A stretch of 64,000 bases of DNA, taken from NCBI GenBank assembly GCA_903893215.1, contig CAITLJ010000021.1:62001-126000 (forward strand). Direction: 5' to 3'. The notes beneath the pieces are model-generated. The model was not told the DNA's origin. It saw only the letters and a program-made list of their open reading frames with translations, and searched no databases. Position 1 is the stretch's first letter; each line of letters starts with the position of its first letter. Positions 17,241 to 28,181 of the stretch are shown here, one piece after another. Position numbers and translations under genes: made by a program. Source of the stretch: an uncultured Ferrovum sp. Its GTDB lineage: Bacteria; Pseudomonadota; Gammaproteobacteria; Burkholderiales; Ferrovaceae.

Positions 17241-18742
17241 GCGCCTTCTCCCTTCAGTGCCGCAGGTCGCTGCAGATGCCAGTCCGTACTGCGCTGATAG
17301 GCGTCAGCCACCTGCAACAGGCGCCCTTCCTGCCACCATGGCCCGACCAGTTGCAGGCCAACCGGCAAGCCCGCGTCAAAGCCTGCCGGCACACTCAGCG
17401 CTGGCAGACCGGCCAGGTTGACCGGAATGGTGTAAATGTCCGCCAGATACATTGATGTCGGATCGCTACTATTGCTGCCAAGCATGAAGGCGCTTTCTGG
17501 CGTGACCGGACCGGCGATCAGGTCACAGCTTTCGAAGGCAAGGGCGAAGTCGTTGGCAATCAGCCGGCGCACTTTCTGTGCCTGAAGGTAGTAGGCATCG
17601 TAGTAGCCGTGCGAGAGCACGTAGCTGCCGATCAGGATGCGGCGCTTGACCTCGGCCCCGAAGCCCTCGGCGCGTGACCGTTCGTACAGCTCGTTGAGGT
17701 CGTGATAGTCAGCAGTGCGGTGCCCGAACCGCACGCCATCAAACCGCGACAGGTTGCTCGATGCCTCCGCAGGCGCGATCACGTAATACGCCGGGATGGC
17801 ATGACTGGAGGCAGGCAGCGACACGTCGACCAGTTCGCAGCCAAGCGCCTGCAGTTGGGCCAGCGCTGCCTTGACCGCGGCGCCGACACCGGCCGACAGC
17901 CCCGTGCCGAACCATTCACGGGGAATACCGACACGCAGACCACGTACATCGCGGCCGACAGAGGCGCTGAAGGGCGCATCCTCGCGCGCTACAGAGGTGG
18001 AGTCACGCACATCGTGGCCTGACATCACATCCAGCAGCAGGGCCAGGTCGTCGGCAGAGCGCGCGAAAGCGCCGCCCTGGTCCAGGCTGGACGCGTACGC
18101 AATCATGCCGTAGCGCGACACCCGGCCATAGGTGGGCTTGATACCGCTCACGCCGCACCACGCGGCCGGTTGGCGGATCGAGCCGCCCGTGTCGGTACCG
18201 GTGGCTGCTGGTGCCAGACCGGCCGCCACGCAGGCCGCCGACCCCCCCGAACTGCCACCCGGCACACGCTGCAGGTCCCAGGGGTTGCGCACCGGACCAT
18301 ACCAGGAGTGTTCATTTGACGAGCCCATCGCGAACTCGTCCATGTTGGCGCGTGCCAGGGTGGTCGCGCCGGCTGCCTTGAAGCGTTCGATCACCCCCGC
18401 GTCGTAAGGCGCGATGAAGTTGTCGAGCATGCGCGAACCGCAGGTGGTGCGCCATCCCTCGGCACAGAAGATATCTTTGTGCACGATCGGCACGCCCGCC
18501 AGTGCGGCCGCTGCGGACCCGGACCCGGGCGTGGTGCTGGCGCTTGCCAGACGGGTGTCGGCTAAGGCGGCTTCGCGCAAGGTGGCGGCCGGATCCACGG
18601 TAATCAGTGCGTTGAGCAACGGATTCGCCACGGCAATCCGGTCAAGGTAAGCCTGTGCCACTTCGGTGGCCGAAACGCTGCGTCGGGCCAGGGCCTGCAC
18701 CAGCGGACGCAGGCCGCCATCAAGCAAGGGCTGAAGGCTCAT
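17237..18742 (-). CDS. gatA: Asp-tRNA(Asn)/Glu-tRNA(Gln) amidotransferase subunit A
   Basis: A 501-residue amidase-signature enzyme that releases ammonia from glutamine for GatB. The catalytic Lys lies in [10 protein letters not shown] (about residue 90), and the Ser-cisSer pair in [30 protein letters not shown]-type sequence, where GTDTGGSIR is the second hallmark. It is the middle gene of gatC-gatA-gatB, overlapping both neighbours by 4 bases. Confidence 0.97.
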   Translation of the reverse strand: MSLQPLLDGGLRPLVQALARRSVSATEVAQAYLDRIAVANPLLNALITVDPAATLREAALADTRLASASTTPGSGSAAAALAGVPIVHKDIFCAEGWRTTCGSRMLDNFIAPYDAGVIERFKAAGATTLARANMDEFAMGSSNEHSWYGPVRNPWDLQRVPGGSSGGSAACVAAGLAPAATGTDTGGSIRQPAAWCGVSGIKPTYGRVSRYGMIAYASSLDQGGAFARSADDLALLLDVMSGHDVRDSTSVAREDAPFSASVGRDVRGLRVGIPREWFGTGLSAGVGAAVKAALAQLQALGCELVDVSLPASSHAIPAYYVIAPAEASSNLSRFDGVRFGHRTADYHDLNELYERSRAEGFGAEVKRRILIGSYVLSHGYYDAYYLQAQKVRRLIANDFALAFESCDLIAGPVTPESAFMLGSNSSDPTSMYLADIYTIPVNLAGLPALSVPAGFDAGLPVGLQLVGPWWQEGRLLQVADAYQRSTDWHLQRPAALKGEGA

Positions 18743-19026
18743 TCGATCACCTTGGGTACCAGATACAGGCCTCGTTCGGTTTGCGGAGCAACCGCTTGGA
18801 ACGCTTGACGGCGATCCACTTCGGTCACATGATCATTTCTTAATGGCGCGCCGGCACCGCTAGGATGGGCCAGCGGAGTCACTCCGGTAGTGTCAATGGC
18901 TTGCAACTGGGCAGCCAGATCGAGGATGCGGGACAGATCCTGCTGCAGCTGCGGCAACTCGGCCGCGGTCACTGCCAGGCGTGACAGGCGTGCAACACGC
19001 CGGACTTCATTCTCTGAAAGACTCAT
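18739..19026 (-). CDS. gatC: Asp-tRNA(Asn)/Glu-tRNA(Gln) amidotransferase subunit C
   Basis: A 95-residue GatC that wraps around GatA and stabilises the complex. It begins [19 protein letters not shown] and ends with the usual [10 protein letters not shown]. The stop overlaps the gatA start (ATGA). It is divergent from mreB across 101 bases. Confidence 0.95.
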   Translation of the reverse strand: MSLSENEVRRVARLSRLAVTAAELPQLQQDLSRILDLAAQLQAIDTTGVTPLAHPSGAGAPLRNDHVTEVDRRQAFQAVAPQTERGLYLVPKVIE

Positions 19027-19043
19027 GAGAAAGGTGCATCCCC

Positions 19044-19072
19044 TTCATGGAAAAGCGTAAAAGCGTTATTAT
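19044..19072 (+). promoter_or_regulatory. Candidate sigma70 promoter for mreB
   Basis: TTCATG (19044-19049) and TATTAT (19067-19072) are separated by 17 bases in the gatC-mreB divergent gap. The -10 matches TATAAT at five of six positions; the -35 is weak. Transcription would begin roughly 50 bases before mreB. Confidence 0.35.
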
Positions 19073-19109
19073 CCCGAGTTATCCTCATAATTCAACGACG
19101 CTCTTCTGA

Positions 19110-20171
<1,062 letters not shown>

Positions 20172-20200
20172 TGAACCGTTGACATGGCGCTCCCGCGCGG

Positions 20201-21151
20201 ATGAGTACACCGGAGTTCTTCCAGCGCGGGCCGTCGCCGTTCGTGCGGCTGGTATTTTTTGGTGCACTGGCAATTGCCGTGATGCTGATCGACGTGCGCT
20301 ACCAAGGGGCACGTCTGGTGCGCAGTGCACTCAGCACACTGATTTATCCGATGCAGCAGGCCGCTCTGCTGCCGGTGCGGGTCATTGATGGGGCCGGGGT
20401 GTTTTTTAGCACCCAGCGCCGCCTGCAGACCGACAATGACGAATTGCGCCGCTCGCTCACCGAGTTGTCCGCACGCTCGCGTCGCGTCGCCAGCCTGGAA
20501 CAGGAATTGGCAGAATTGCGCGAACTGGCACACATGCCGCCGCGACCGGCATCCGACGGCGTGCTGACCGAGGTGCTGCATGGTGGCCGCAACCCGTATG
20601 TGGCAAAACTGGTGCTCGACCGTGGCGAAAACGCCGGGCTCCATCCAGGCCAACCGGTGGTCGACGCGCAGGGGGTGGTGGGCCAGGTCACCAGCGCCAG
20701 CCCCTTTGCCGCCGAGGTCACCCTGGTCACCGAGCAGAACCAGCAGGTGCCGGTGCGCGTTCTGCGCAACGGACTGCGCACGCTCACCGGCGGTGATGGC
20801 GCCAGCGGCACCATCTCGCTGCCCTTCCTGCCTGGTGGCGCAGACATTCAGACCGGCGACCTGCTGGTCACGTCCGGCATCGACGGTCTCTATCCCGAGG
20901 GCATTCCGGTCGCCACCGTCACACGCATCGAAAGCAGCGCCAGCCGGGTGTTTGCGCGCATCACCTGCACGCCGGTGGCTGGCGTGGCGCGTGACCGCTA
21001 CCTGCTGGTGCTGACGCGCTCCGCAACGGTGAGTCCGGCGTCAGCATCGGCGGCACCTGCCGCCGCACCAACCGCGACAGCGTCGCTGTCGGCGTCACCA
21101 CCAACGGCACCACCACCGTCACCGGCAGCGGCGGAGCCCGCCCACCGATGA
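20201..21151 (+). CDS. mreC: Rod shape-determining protein MreC
   Basis: A 316-residue bitopic protein with one N-terminal membrane segment (about 10-32), a coiled coil (about 65-110: RRLQTDNDELRRSLTELSARS), then the periplasmic beta domain with VLDRGENAGLHPGQPVVDAQGVVGQV. About 45 residues of Pro/Ala/Ser-rich tail follow, a common MreC feature in this group. It links MreB to PBP2 and overlaps mreD by 4 bases (ATGA). Confidence 0.93.
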   Translation: MSTPEFFQRGPSPFVRLVFFGALAIAVMLIDVRYQGARLVRSALSTLIYPMQQAALLPVRVIDGAGVFFSTQRRLQTDNDELRRSLTELSARSRRVASLEQELAELRELAHMPPRPASDGVLTEVLHGGRNPYVAKLVLDRGENAGLHPGQPVVDAQGVVGQVTSASPFAAEVTLVTEQNQQVPVRVLRNGLRTLTGGDGASGTISLPFLPGGADIQTGDLLVTSGIDGLYPEGIPVATVTRIESSASRVFARITCTPVAGVARDRYLLVLTRSATVSPASASAAPAAAPTATASLSASPPTAPPPSPAAAEPAHR

Positions 21152-21660
21152 TCAACACCCGTGATCACGTGCTGCGCGATCCGGCGCACCTGCGCCTGAT
21201 CCTGGGCAGCCTGCTGCTTGCCTACCTGATGGCGCTGCTGCCGTGGGGCGGCCTGCTGCTCAACCTGCAACCCGACTGGCTGTTGCTGGTGCTGCTGCAT
21301 TGGTGGCTGCGCGAGCCGTGGCGCGTGGGGCAGGGCGCCGCATTTGCGGGCGGTCTGCTGATGGACCTGGCGCAGACCGGTGTGCTCGGCGTGCATGCGC
21401 TGGCCTATTCCGTCGTGGCTTGGGCGACGCTACGTCTGCGGGTCCGGCTGCTCAGCTTCTCGCCACTCGGGCAGGTCCTGCAGATCCTGCCGCTGCTGCT
21501 GCTGGCCCGCCTGCTTGCAACCGGCGCCGCCCTGATGTCTGGCGGTGGCATCCCGAGCTGGACCTACTTTCTGGGCGGCCTGACCGATGTGCTGGCCTGG
21601 ATTCCGATCACCCTGCTGCTGCATCACTTCGACTTGACGCGCAGCAATCCGCGTTCATGA
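21148..21660 (+). CDS. mreD: Rod shape-determining protein MreD
   Basis: A 170-residue polytopic membrane protein with about five hydrophobic segments. MALLPWGGLLLNLQPDWLLLVLLHWWLREP and FAGGLLMDLAQTGVLGVHAL match MreD. It is part of the elongasome with MreB and MreC, and mrdA follows 10 bases later. Confidence 0.93.
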   Translation: MINTRDHVLRDPAHLRLILGSLLLAYLMALLPWGGLLLNLQPDWLLLVLLHWWLREPWRVGQGAAFAGGLLMDLAQTGVLGVHALAYSVVAWATLRLRVRLLSFSPLGQVLQILPLLLLARLLATGAALMSGGGIPSWTYFLGGLTDVLAWIPITLLLHHFDLTRSNPRS

Positions 21661-21670
21661 GCCGGCAGCC

Positions 21671-23629
21671 ATGAACTCACGCGCCTCGGCCTACGACCAC
21701 GCGCTCAGCCTGCACGGCTATCGCAGCCGCCTCAACATTGCCATCCTCGCAATCCTGGTGGCCTGCCTGTTGCTGCTGACCCGTTTTCTGTGGCTGCAGG
21801 TATTCCAGTACGAGCACTACCACACGCTGGCCGAAGCCAATCGCATCTCGATTGCACCGGTGGTACCCACCCGCGGCCTGATCCTGGACCGCAGTGGCAT
21901 GCCGCTGGCCAACAATTACTCCGCCTACACGCTGGAAATCACACCCGGCCGGGTGGATGACCTGGACAGTACCATCGAGGCCCTGTCGCACATCATCGAC
22001 ATCGCCCCGCGCGACCGCAAACGCTTTCGCAAGCTGCTCGAGGAGAGCCACAATTTCGAGAGCCTGCCGTTGCGCAACCGCCTGAGCGAAGCCGAGGTGG
22101 CGCGCTTTGCCGTGAACCGCTACCGGTTCCCGGGCGTTGAAATCCGTGCCCGCCTGTTCCGCAACTATCCGCAAGGCAGCACCGCCTCGCATGTGATCGG
22201 TTACATCGGTCGCATCAACGACAATGACCTGGACCGGCTCGAAGATGCCGGCCTGACCGCTAACTATCGCGGTAGTGACCATCTGGGCAAGGTGGGAGTG
22301 GAACAGAGTTACGAGCGCGAGTTGCATGGCCTGACCGGCTCCGAACAGGTCGAGACCGATGCCGGCGGCCGGGCCGTGCATTCATTGGCCCGCACCGAAC
22401 CGGTGTCCGGCAACGATCTCGTGCTCAGCATCGACCTCAACCTGCAGCAGATCGCCGAAAAGGCCTTCGGCACTCGCCGCGGCGCGCTGGTCGCGCTGGA
22501 TCCTGCCACCGGCGAGATACTGGCCTTTGTCAGCCAGCCCGGTTATGACCCCAACCTGTTCGTGGACGGTATCGATCAGGTCAACTGGGACGCGCTCAAC
22601 CAGTCGCCCGACAAACCGCTCACCAATCGCGCACTGCGCGGCCTCTACCCCCCCGGCTCCACCATCAAGCCATTCATGGCCCTGGCAGGCCTGGCCTACC
22701 ACAAACGCACGCCGGAGACGACCATCTCCGACCCCGGTTTCTTTGCGTTTCCGGGCTCGTCGCATCACTACCGCGACTGGCAGCCGAAAGGGCATGGCAG
22801 CGTCGACATGCACCGCTCCATCGTACAGTCCTGCGACACGTACTACTACAGCCTGGCCAATGACCTGGGCATCGATGCCATGCACGATTTTCTCGGCCGC
22901 TTCGGCTTCGGTGAGCGCACTGGCATCGACCTGGAAGGCGAACTGCCGGGCGTACTGCCCTCGCGCGCCTGGAAGAAGGCGCGTTTTCATCAGGACTGGT
23001 TTTCCGGCGAGACGGTGATCTCCGGCATCGGCCAGGGCTACAACCTGATGACTCCCGCGCAACTGGCTGCTGCGGCTGCCACGCTGGCCAATGGCGGCAC
23101 CCTGTTCCGGCCCCATCTGGTGCGCGCGGTACGTGAAAGCCGCAACGGCCAGACCCGCGAGATCAAGCCGGAAATCCTGGGCAACGCCAATCTGCGCCCG
23201 GAAGACCTGGACGTGGTGCGCGCCGCGATGGCCGACGTGATGCGCCCGGGTGGTACCGGCGCACAGGCCTATGCTGGAGCGCCTTATGCAATGGCGGGTA
23301 AGACCGGCACGGCCCAGGTGGTCACCATCAAGCAAAATGAGAAGTACGTCGAAAGCCGGGTCCGCGAACGCAATCGCGACCACGCCTGGTTCATCGGCTT
23401 CGCACCGGTCGAGGCACCGCGCATTGCGATTGCAGTGCTGGTGGAAAACGGCGGCCATGGTGGATCGGCCGCTGCGCCGATTGCGCGCCAGGTGACTGAC
23501 TACTGGTTGCTCGGCAAGAAACCGGCCGCGCCGCCACCCGAGGCCGCCGCCACCGCCACCACCACCGGACCGGCGGCAGGTGCAGCCGCGGGCGCAGCCG
23601 CGACGGACGAGGAAGAAGGCAGTGATTAA
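21671..23629 (+). CDS. mrdA: Penicillin-binding protein 2 (peptidoglycan transpeptidase)
   Basis: A 652-residue class B PBP with an N-terminal anchor (about 22-42), the pedestal domain and a C-terminal transpeptidase domain. Active-site motifs are PPGSTIKPF (SxxK, about residue 329), QSCDTYYY in the SxN position as is usual for PBP2, and MAGKTGTAQV (KTG). It cross-links lateral wall peptidoglycan with RodA. The tail is low-complexity Ala/Thr/Pro. Its last codons overlap the rodA start by 8 bases. Confidence 0.96.
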   Translation: MNSRASAYDHALSLHGYRSRLNIAILAILVACLLLLTRFLWLQVFQYEHYHTLAEANRISIAPVVPTRGLILDRSGMPLANNYSAYTLEITPGRVDDLDSTIEALSHIIDIAPRDRKRFRKLLEESHNFESLPLRNRLSEAEVARFAVNRYRFPGVEIRARLFRNYPQGSTASHVIGYIGRINDNDLDRLEDAGLTANYRGSDHLGKVGVEQSYERELHGLTGSEQVETDAGGRAVHSLARTEPVSGNDLVLSIDLNLQQIAEKAFGTRRGALVALDPATGEILAFVSQPGYDPNLFVDGIDQVNWDALNQSPDKPLTNRALRGLYPPGSTIKPFMALAGLAYHKRTPETTISDPGFFAFPGSSHHYRDWQPKGHGSVDMHRSIVQSCDTYYYSLANDLGIDAMHDFLGRFGFGERTGIDLEGELPGVLPSRAWKKARFHQDWFSGETVISGIGQGYNLMTPAQLAAAAATLANGGTLFRPHLVRAVRESRNGQTREIKPEILGNANLRPEDLDVVRAAMADVMRPGGTGAQAYAGAPYAMAGKTGTAQVVTIKQNEKYVESRVRERNRDHAWFIGFAPVEAPRIAIAVLVENGGHGGSAAAPIARQVTDYWLLGKKPAAPPPEAAATATTTGPAAGAAAGAAATDEEEGSD

Positions 23630-24716
23630 GCGCTGGCTGCTGCGGGTGATCGCGCCACTCGACCCCACCCTGACGGGGCTGATCCTGGCGCTGATGCTGC
23701 TGGGACTGGTGGTGCTCTACAGCGCCTCCGGACGCGATCTGATGACGCTGGCTGGCCAGTCACGCAGTATGGTGCTCGCCCTGGTGTGCATGTGCGTGAT
23801 GGCGCACCTGCCGCCACACCAGTTGATGCGCTGGGCAGGGCCGGTCTACGTGCTTGGCCTGGTGCTGCTGGTGGGGGTGGCGCTGGGTGGTGAGGTCAGT
23901 CATGGCGCACGCCGCTGGCTGCACCTGGGACCGCTGCGCATCCAGCCCTCCGAACTGATGAAGCTGGCCTTGCCGCTGGCGTTGGCCGCCTGGTTCCAGC
24001 ACCGCGAACAGGGGCTCGGCCTGCGCGACTTTGCGGTCGGGCTTATGCTGTTCATCGTGCCGGTGGGGCTGATTGCACGCCAACCTGATCTTGGCACCGC
24101 CTTGCTGATCGCCAGCTCCGGCTGCTACGTGCTGTTCCTGGCCGGCCTCTCGTGGCGCGTACTGGGGATTGCCATTGTGGGATTTGGTGCCAGCCTGCCT
24201 CTGGTGTGGACGTTCCTGCATGACTATCAGCGCCAGCGGGTGCTGACGCTGATCGATCCCAGCCAGGACCCGCTCGGCGCCGGTTATCACATCATCCAGT
24301 CCACCATTGCCGTGGGTTCGGGGGGCGTGATGGGTAAGGGTTGGCTGGGCGGTACCCAGACCCACCTCGATTTTCTGCCCGAGCGCACCACCGACTTCAT
24401 CTTTGCGGTATTTGGTGAGGAGTTCGGCCTGTTCGGTGAACTGGTCCTGCTGGTGCTTCTGGTCAGCCTGATCCTGCGCGGCATGGACATTGCCAGCCAG
24501 GCCTCGTCAATCTTCAACCGGCTGGCAGCCGGTGCCATCAGCCTGACGCTGTTCACCTACACTTTCGTCAACATGGGCATGGTGGCGGGAATACTGCCAG
24601 TGGTGGGCGTCCCGCTGCCCTTCGTAAGCTACGGCGGCACCTCGCTGATCACCCTGATGCTGGGCCAGGGCATCCTGATGAGCATCCGCCACCATCGCAC
24701 GCTGGTGAAGCGATGA
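23622..24716 (+). CDS. rodA: Peptidoglycan polymerase RodA
   Basis: A 364-residue SEDS-family glycosyltransferase with about ten membrane segments. Motifs include GARRWLHLGPLRIQPSELMKLALPLALA, RQPDLGTALLI, FLPERTTDFIFAVFGEEFGL and GVPLPFVSYGGTSL. GTG at 23622 is chosen because AGGAAGAAGG precedes it and the product then starts just before the first helix. It is coupled to mrdA by overlap and to rlpA by ATGA at its own end. Confidence 0.95.
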   Translation: MIKRWLLRVIAPLDPTLTGLILALMLLGLVVLYSASGRDLMTLAGQSRSMVLALVCMCVMAHLPPHQLMRWAGPVYVLGLVLLVGVALGGEVSHGARRWLHLGPLRIQPSELMKLALPLALAAWFQHREQGLGLRDFAVGLMLFIVPVGLIARQPDLGTALLIASSGCYVLFLAGLSWRVLGIAIVGFGASLPLVWTFLHDYQRQRVLTLIDPSQDPLGAGYHIIQSTIAVGSGGVMGKGWLGGTQTHLDFLPERTTDFIFAVFGEEFGLFGELVLLVLLVSLILRGMDIASQASSIFNRLAAGAISLTLFTYTFVNMGMVAGILPVVGVPLPFVSYGGTSLITLMLGQGILMSIRHHRTLVKR

Positions 24717-25747
24717 AGCGCGCGCTGTGGCATTGCGCCCCTGCGGTGCTAGCCTTGGCGTTGAGCGCGTGCAGCAGCTCCCCATTGCGCAACACGCCAC
24801 CAGTTGCGCCACCCCAAACGGTGAGCAGCGCCAGCCCGGCCGAACAAAACCAGATGCCCGCAGAGCACGTCGCGCCACCACCGGTCACCTCGACAGGCAG
24901 CCGCAAGCCGGGCGGGTACTATCTGGACGACGGTCCGGATGCCAATCCGCCGCAAATCAATTTTGCCGAGATACCGGACGCCGTCCCCGAACTGCTGCCA
25001 CTGGCAAGCGGCGCCAACCGTCCTTATGAAGCGCTGGGCGAGGTGTATTTCCCCGACACCTCCAACCTGCCGTTCACCGAGCAAGGCATCGCCACTTGGT
25101 ACGGCAAAAAATTCCATGGTCACCGCACCGCATCGGGGGAGCGCTACGACATGTACGCGATGACTGCCGCGCACAAGACGCTACCGATCCCCAGTTATGC
25201 GCGCATCACCCATGTGCAGACCGGCAAGTCGATCGTGGTGCGCATCAATGACCGCGGTCCGTTTGTGGCGGGGCGGGTGATCGACCTCAGCTACTCTGCA
25301 GCTGCCAAGCTCGGCCTGCTCGGCAAAGGCAGTGCCGAGGTGCTGGTGGAGCGCGCATTTCCGCCGGGCACCGCGCCGGTATTGGGGCCAGCCGACCCCG
25401 GCACCGTGGCACTGCCGACTGCCACCATCATTCAGGACCCGGCCGGCAGCACCCCATCCGGCGAAGCCAGCAACACCGCAGCCAGCGTGGCACGCGCACC
25501 AGCCCAGGCGGCAACGTCCGGACTGGCACTGCAACTGGGTGCGTTCCGCGACGCGCTCAACGCGCAGCGCCTGCTCGAACGGGCGCGCCACGCGCTGCCG
25601 GAACACGCAGCGGCACTGCAGGTGGTCGTGGCCGACGGATTTCACCGGGTGCGCCTGGGGCCCTTGCCCGACCCTGTCACGCAAATCGCCGTGGCCGGTC
25701 TGGTCAGCGAGCGGCTCGGGCTCAAGCCGCGACTGGTCGCCCCCTGA
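24713..25747 (+). CDS. rlpA: Septal ring lytic transglycosylase RlpA-type lipoprotein
   Basis: A 344-residue lipoprotein. The lipobox is LALSAC, with the lipidated Cys near residue 20. The double-psi beta-barrel domain (about 110-205) has GIATWYGKKFHGHRTASGERYDMYAMTAAHKTLP and VRINDRGPFVAGRVIDLSYSAAAKLGL, where the catalytic-type Asp and His residues lie. A SPOR domain (about 268-340), which binds denuded glycan, closes the protein after an Ala/Thr-rich linker. Confidence 0.93.
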   Translation: MKRALWHCAPAVLALALSACSSSPLRNTPPVAPPQTVSSASPAEQNQMPAEHVAPPPVTSTGSRKPGGYYLDDGPDANPPQINFAEIPDAVPELLPLASGANRPYEALGEVYFPDTSNLPFTEQGIATWYGKKFHGHRTASGERYDMYAMTAAHKTLPIPSYARITHVQTGKSIVVRINDRGPFVAGRVIDLSYSAAAKLGLLGKGSAEVLVERAFPPGTAPVLGPADPGTVALPTATIIQDPAGSTPSGEASNTAASVARAPAQAATSGLALQLGAFRDALNAQRLLERARHALPEHAAALQVVVADGFHRVRLGPLPDPVTQIAVAGLVSERLGLKPRLVAP

Positions 25748-25811
25748 GGACGCCGGCCCCAACCCCGGCCGGGCTGCCAGCCACCGCGCAACCGGCGCTG
25801 ATGTGCCGGCG

Positions 25812-25817
25812 TATAAT
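25812..25817 (+). promoter_or_regulatory. Perfect -10 element before dacA
   Basis: An exact TATAAT occurs 52 bases before the dacA start in otherwise GC-rich sequence. No good -35 is seen 16-18 bases upstream (the region reads CAACCG), so activity may depend on an activator. It suggests dacA can be transcribed apart from the mre-rlpA operon. Confidence 0.4.
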
Positions 25818-25869
25818 CATCGATTGTCTTACCGCGAAGAACACCACCTTGCCCGTCCGCCCTACCTTC

Positions 25870-27099
25870 ATGATGCAACGAACCACCACCGCACTGGCCT
25901 GCGTCCTGCTCCTTCTGACCAGCGCCGCAGCGCTTGCCGACCCTGCCAGCAGCGCGCCTGCGCGGGCCGCGGCCACGACGGTGGTACCGCCACTGTCTTT
26001 GCACGGCGAGCCAAGGCCCGGCGCGCCCAGTGCAGCGCAGCCTGCCCCCGCCCTGGCAGCCAAATCCTGGCTGGTGATCGATGTGGCCAGTCATCAGATC
26101 ATTGCCTCCGGCAATCCTGAGGCGCGCGTCGAGCCGGCCTCGCTGACCAAATTGATGACCGCCTACATCAGCTTCAAGGCCGTCCGCGAAAAACGCCTTG
26201 CGCTGACCGACGTGGTGCCCGTGTCGACGCACGCCTGGAAGGCCGAAGGCTCCCGGATGTTCATCGAGCCCGACCGGCCGGTCACCGTGGACGAGCTGAT
26301 GCACGGCATGATCATCCAGTCCGGCAACGACGCCAGCATCGCGCTGGCCGAGCGTATCGGCGGCAGCGAGGACCAGTTCGCGCAGATGATGAACCGCGAA
26401 GCGGCTGCACTGGGTATGACCGGCACGCACTACGTGAACGCCACCGGCCTGCCCGATGCCCAGCATTACAGCACTGCGCACGACCTGTCGCGCATTGCCT
26501 ATGCGATCCAGCATGAGTTTCCGGAGTTCTACCCGCTCTATGGCGAAAAGCAGTATCGCTACAACGGCATCAACCAGCCCAACCGCAACCGCCTGTTGTT
26601 CACCGACCCGTCGGTGGACGGCATGAAGACCGGCCATACCGACAGCGCCGGCTTCTGCCTGGTGGCGTCAGCCAAGCGCAACGACCGCCGCCTGATCAGC
26701 GTGCTGGTGGGGGCCGAATCGGAAGCCGCGCGTTCCACCGAGTCGCTGAAGCTGCTCAACTACGCGTTTCAGGCTACCGACACCCAGCGTCTGTACGAAG
26801 CCGGCACCCTGATTCGGCGCCTGCCCGTCTTCAAGGCACATTCCGACCTGATTGACGCCGGCTTCCGCGAAGCCGTGTGGCTCACACTGCCGAAGGGCGA
26901 CTTCGCACGTTACAAGTCCAACTTCCGTCCGCGTGCGCCGCTGGTGGCGCCGATTGCGGCCGGTGCCACCATTGGCCAGCTGGACATCCTGGTCGACAGC
27001 AAGGTGGTGGCGACGCTCGACGTGCAGTCGCTTGGCGAGGTCCCGAGCGGCAACTTCCTGCAACGAACCTGGGGAGCCATGCGGCTGTGGCTGCAATAA
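25870..27099 (+). CDS. dacA: D-alanyl-D-alanine carboxypeptidase (PBP5/6 type)
   Basis: A 409-residue low-molecular-mass PBP exported by a signal peptide (ALACVLLLLTSAAALA). The serine peptidase S11 motifs are EPASLTKLMTAYI (SxxK), IQSGNDASI (SxN) and DGMKTGHTDSAG (KTG). A PBP5 C-terminal domain follows and the final residues form a weak amphipathic helix (RTWGAMRLWL) for membrane contact. It trims pentapeptide side chains. Adjacent ATGs at 25870 and 25873 are both possible; the open frame upstream to 25801 crosses the promoter-like TATAAT. Confidence 0.94.
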   Translation: MMQRTTTALACVLLLLTSAAALADPASSAPARAAATTVVPPLSLHGEPRPGAPSAAQPAPALAAKSWLVIDVASHQIIASGNPEARVEPASLTKLMTAYISFKAVREKRLALTDVVPVSTHAWKAEGSRMFIEPDRPVTVDELMHGMIIQSGNDASIALAERIGGSEDQFAQMMNREAAALGMTGTHYVNATGLPDAQHYSTAHDLSRIAYAIQHEFPEFYPLYGEKQYRYNGINQPNRNRLLFTDPSVDGMKTGHTDSAGFCLVASAKRNDRRLISVLVGAESEAARSTESLKLLNYAFQATDTQRLYEAGTLIRRLPVFKAHSDLIDAGFREAVWLTLPKGDFARYKSNFRPRAPLVAPIAAGATIGQLDILVDSKVVATLDVQSLGEVPSGNFLQRTWGAMRLWLQ

Positions 27100-27102
27100 A
27101 TC

Positions 27103-27414
27103 ATGAGTGATACCAGCGACAGCAAACCGCCGCTCTCCAGCGAGGAGCAAGCCGCACTGGACGCGCTGTTCGAGTTTCCATGCGACTTTCCGATCAAGAT
27201 CATGGGGCGCACGGAAGACGGCTTTGCCCAGACCGTTGGCGAACTGATCCTGCGCCATGACCCCGGCTTCGACATTGCCACCATGGAAATGCGCGCCAGT
27301 TCCGGTGGCCGTTTCCTCAGCCTGACCTGCACCATCCGGGCGCACTCGCGCGCCCAGCTCGATGCCATCTATGGCGAACTCAGTGCCCATCCGATGGTGG
27401 TGATGGCGCTCTGA
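27103..27414 (+). CDS. DUF493 (YbeD-like) family protein
   Basis: A 103-residue protein: FPCDFPIKIMGR at about 26-37 and SSGGRFLSLTCTIRAHSRAQLDAIYGELSAHPMVVMAL at the C-terminus are characteristic of YbeD. The fold resembles ACT-type regulatory domains. It lies between dacA and lipB as in E. coli and many other proteobacteria, 4 bases after dacA. Its function remains unassigned. Confidence 0.92.
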   Translation: MSDTSDSKPPLSSEEQAALDALFEFPCDFPIKIMGRTEDGFAQTVGELILRHDPGFDIATMEMRASSGGRFLSLTCTIRAHSRAQLDAIYGELSAHPMVVMAL

Positions 27415-27433
27415 GCATGACGCCCTCTGCATC

Positions 27434-28123
27434 ATGACCGTAATCGTGACCGCGTCTGACTTGCAGGCGCCCGCGCCTGCCGAACCCGCACTGGAGCGTA
27501 TCGTTCATTGCCGCGATCTTGGCCTGACCGAATACCGCGCCACGTGGCAGGCCATGCGCCAGCACACCGACGGACGGACGCCGGAGAGTGCCGACGAACT
27601 CTGGCTGACCGAACACGCTCCGGTGTTCACCCTCGGCCAGGCGGGCGACCCGGCGCATGTGCTCGGTGCCGGCGACATCCCTCTGGTGGCCAGCGATCGC
27701 GGCGGCCAGGTCACCTATCACGGTCCGGGCCAGATCATGGCGTATGTACTGTTCGATCTGGCGCGCGCGCGGCATGGCGTGCGCGACCTGGTGCGTCTGC
27801 TTGAGTACAGCGTGATCGATCTGCTGGCCAGCCATGGCATCGCTGGCGAGGGCCGTATCGACGCCCCGGGCGTGTACGTCGACGCCGCCAAGGTGGCAAG
27901 CATCGGATTGCGGGTGCGTCGAGGTCGCACCTATCATGGCATTGCCCTGAACGCTGCAATGGAACTCGAGCCCTTCACGCGCATCAACCCTTGCGGTTAC
28001 CGCGGTCTGGCCGTCACCGACCTGCGCCATCTCGGCATCACTGCAACGCTGCCCGACCTGCGCCAAGCCTTCGCCCAACGCATCATCAAGCGCTGGACTG
28101 CCGCAGGCCCGTCCCGGGTCTGA
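27434..28123 (+). CDS. lipB: Octanoyl-[ACP]:protein octanoyltransferase LipB
   Basis: A 229-residue transferase that moves octanoate from acyl carrier protein to lipoyl domains. [43 protein letters not shown] (catalytic Lys) and [14 protein letters not shown] (catalytic Cys) are all conserved. lipA follows and supplies the sulfur insertion step. Confidence 0.95.
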   Translation: MTVIVTASDLQAPAPAEPALERIVHCRDLGLTEYRATWQAMRQHTDGRTPESADELWLTEHAPVFTLGQAGDPAHVLGAGDIPLVASDRGGQVTYHGPGQIMAYVLFDLARARHGVRDLVRLLEYSVIDLLASHGIAGEGRIDAPGVYVDAAKVASIGLRVRRGRTYHGIALNAAMELEPFTRINPCGYRGLAVTDLRHLGITATLPDLRQAFAQRIIKRWTAAGPSRV

Positions 28124-28181
28124 CGGCATGCCACTGGCCCCACCCGGGCCGCCCTTCTCCTCACAGGATTTCGTAGCCGTC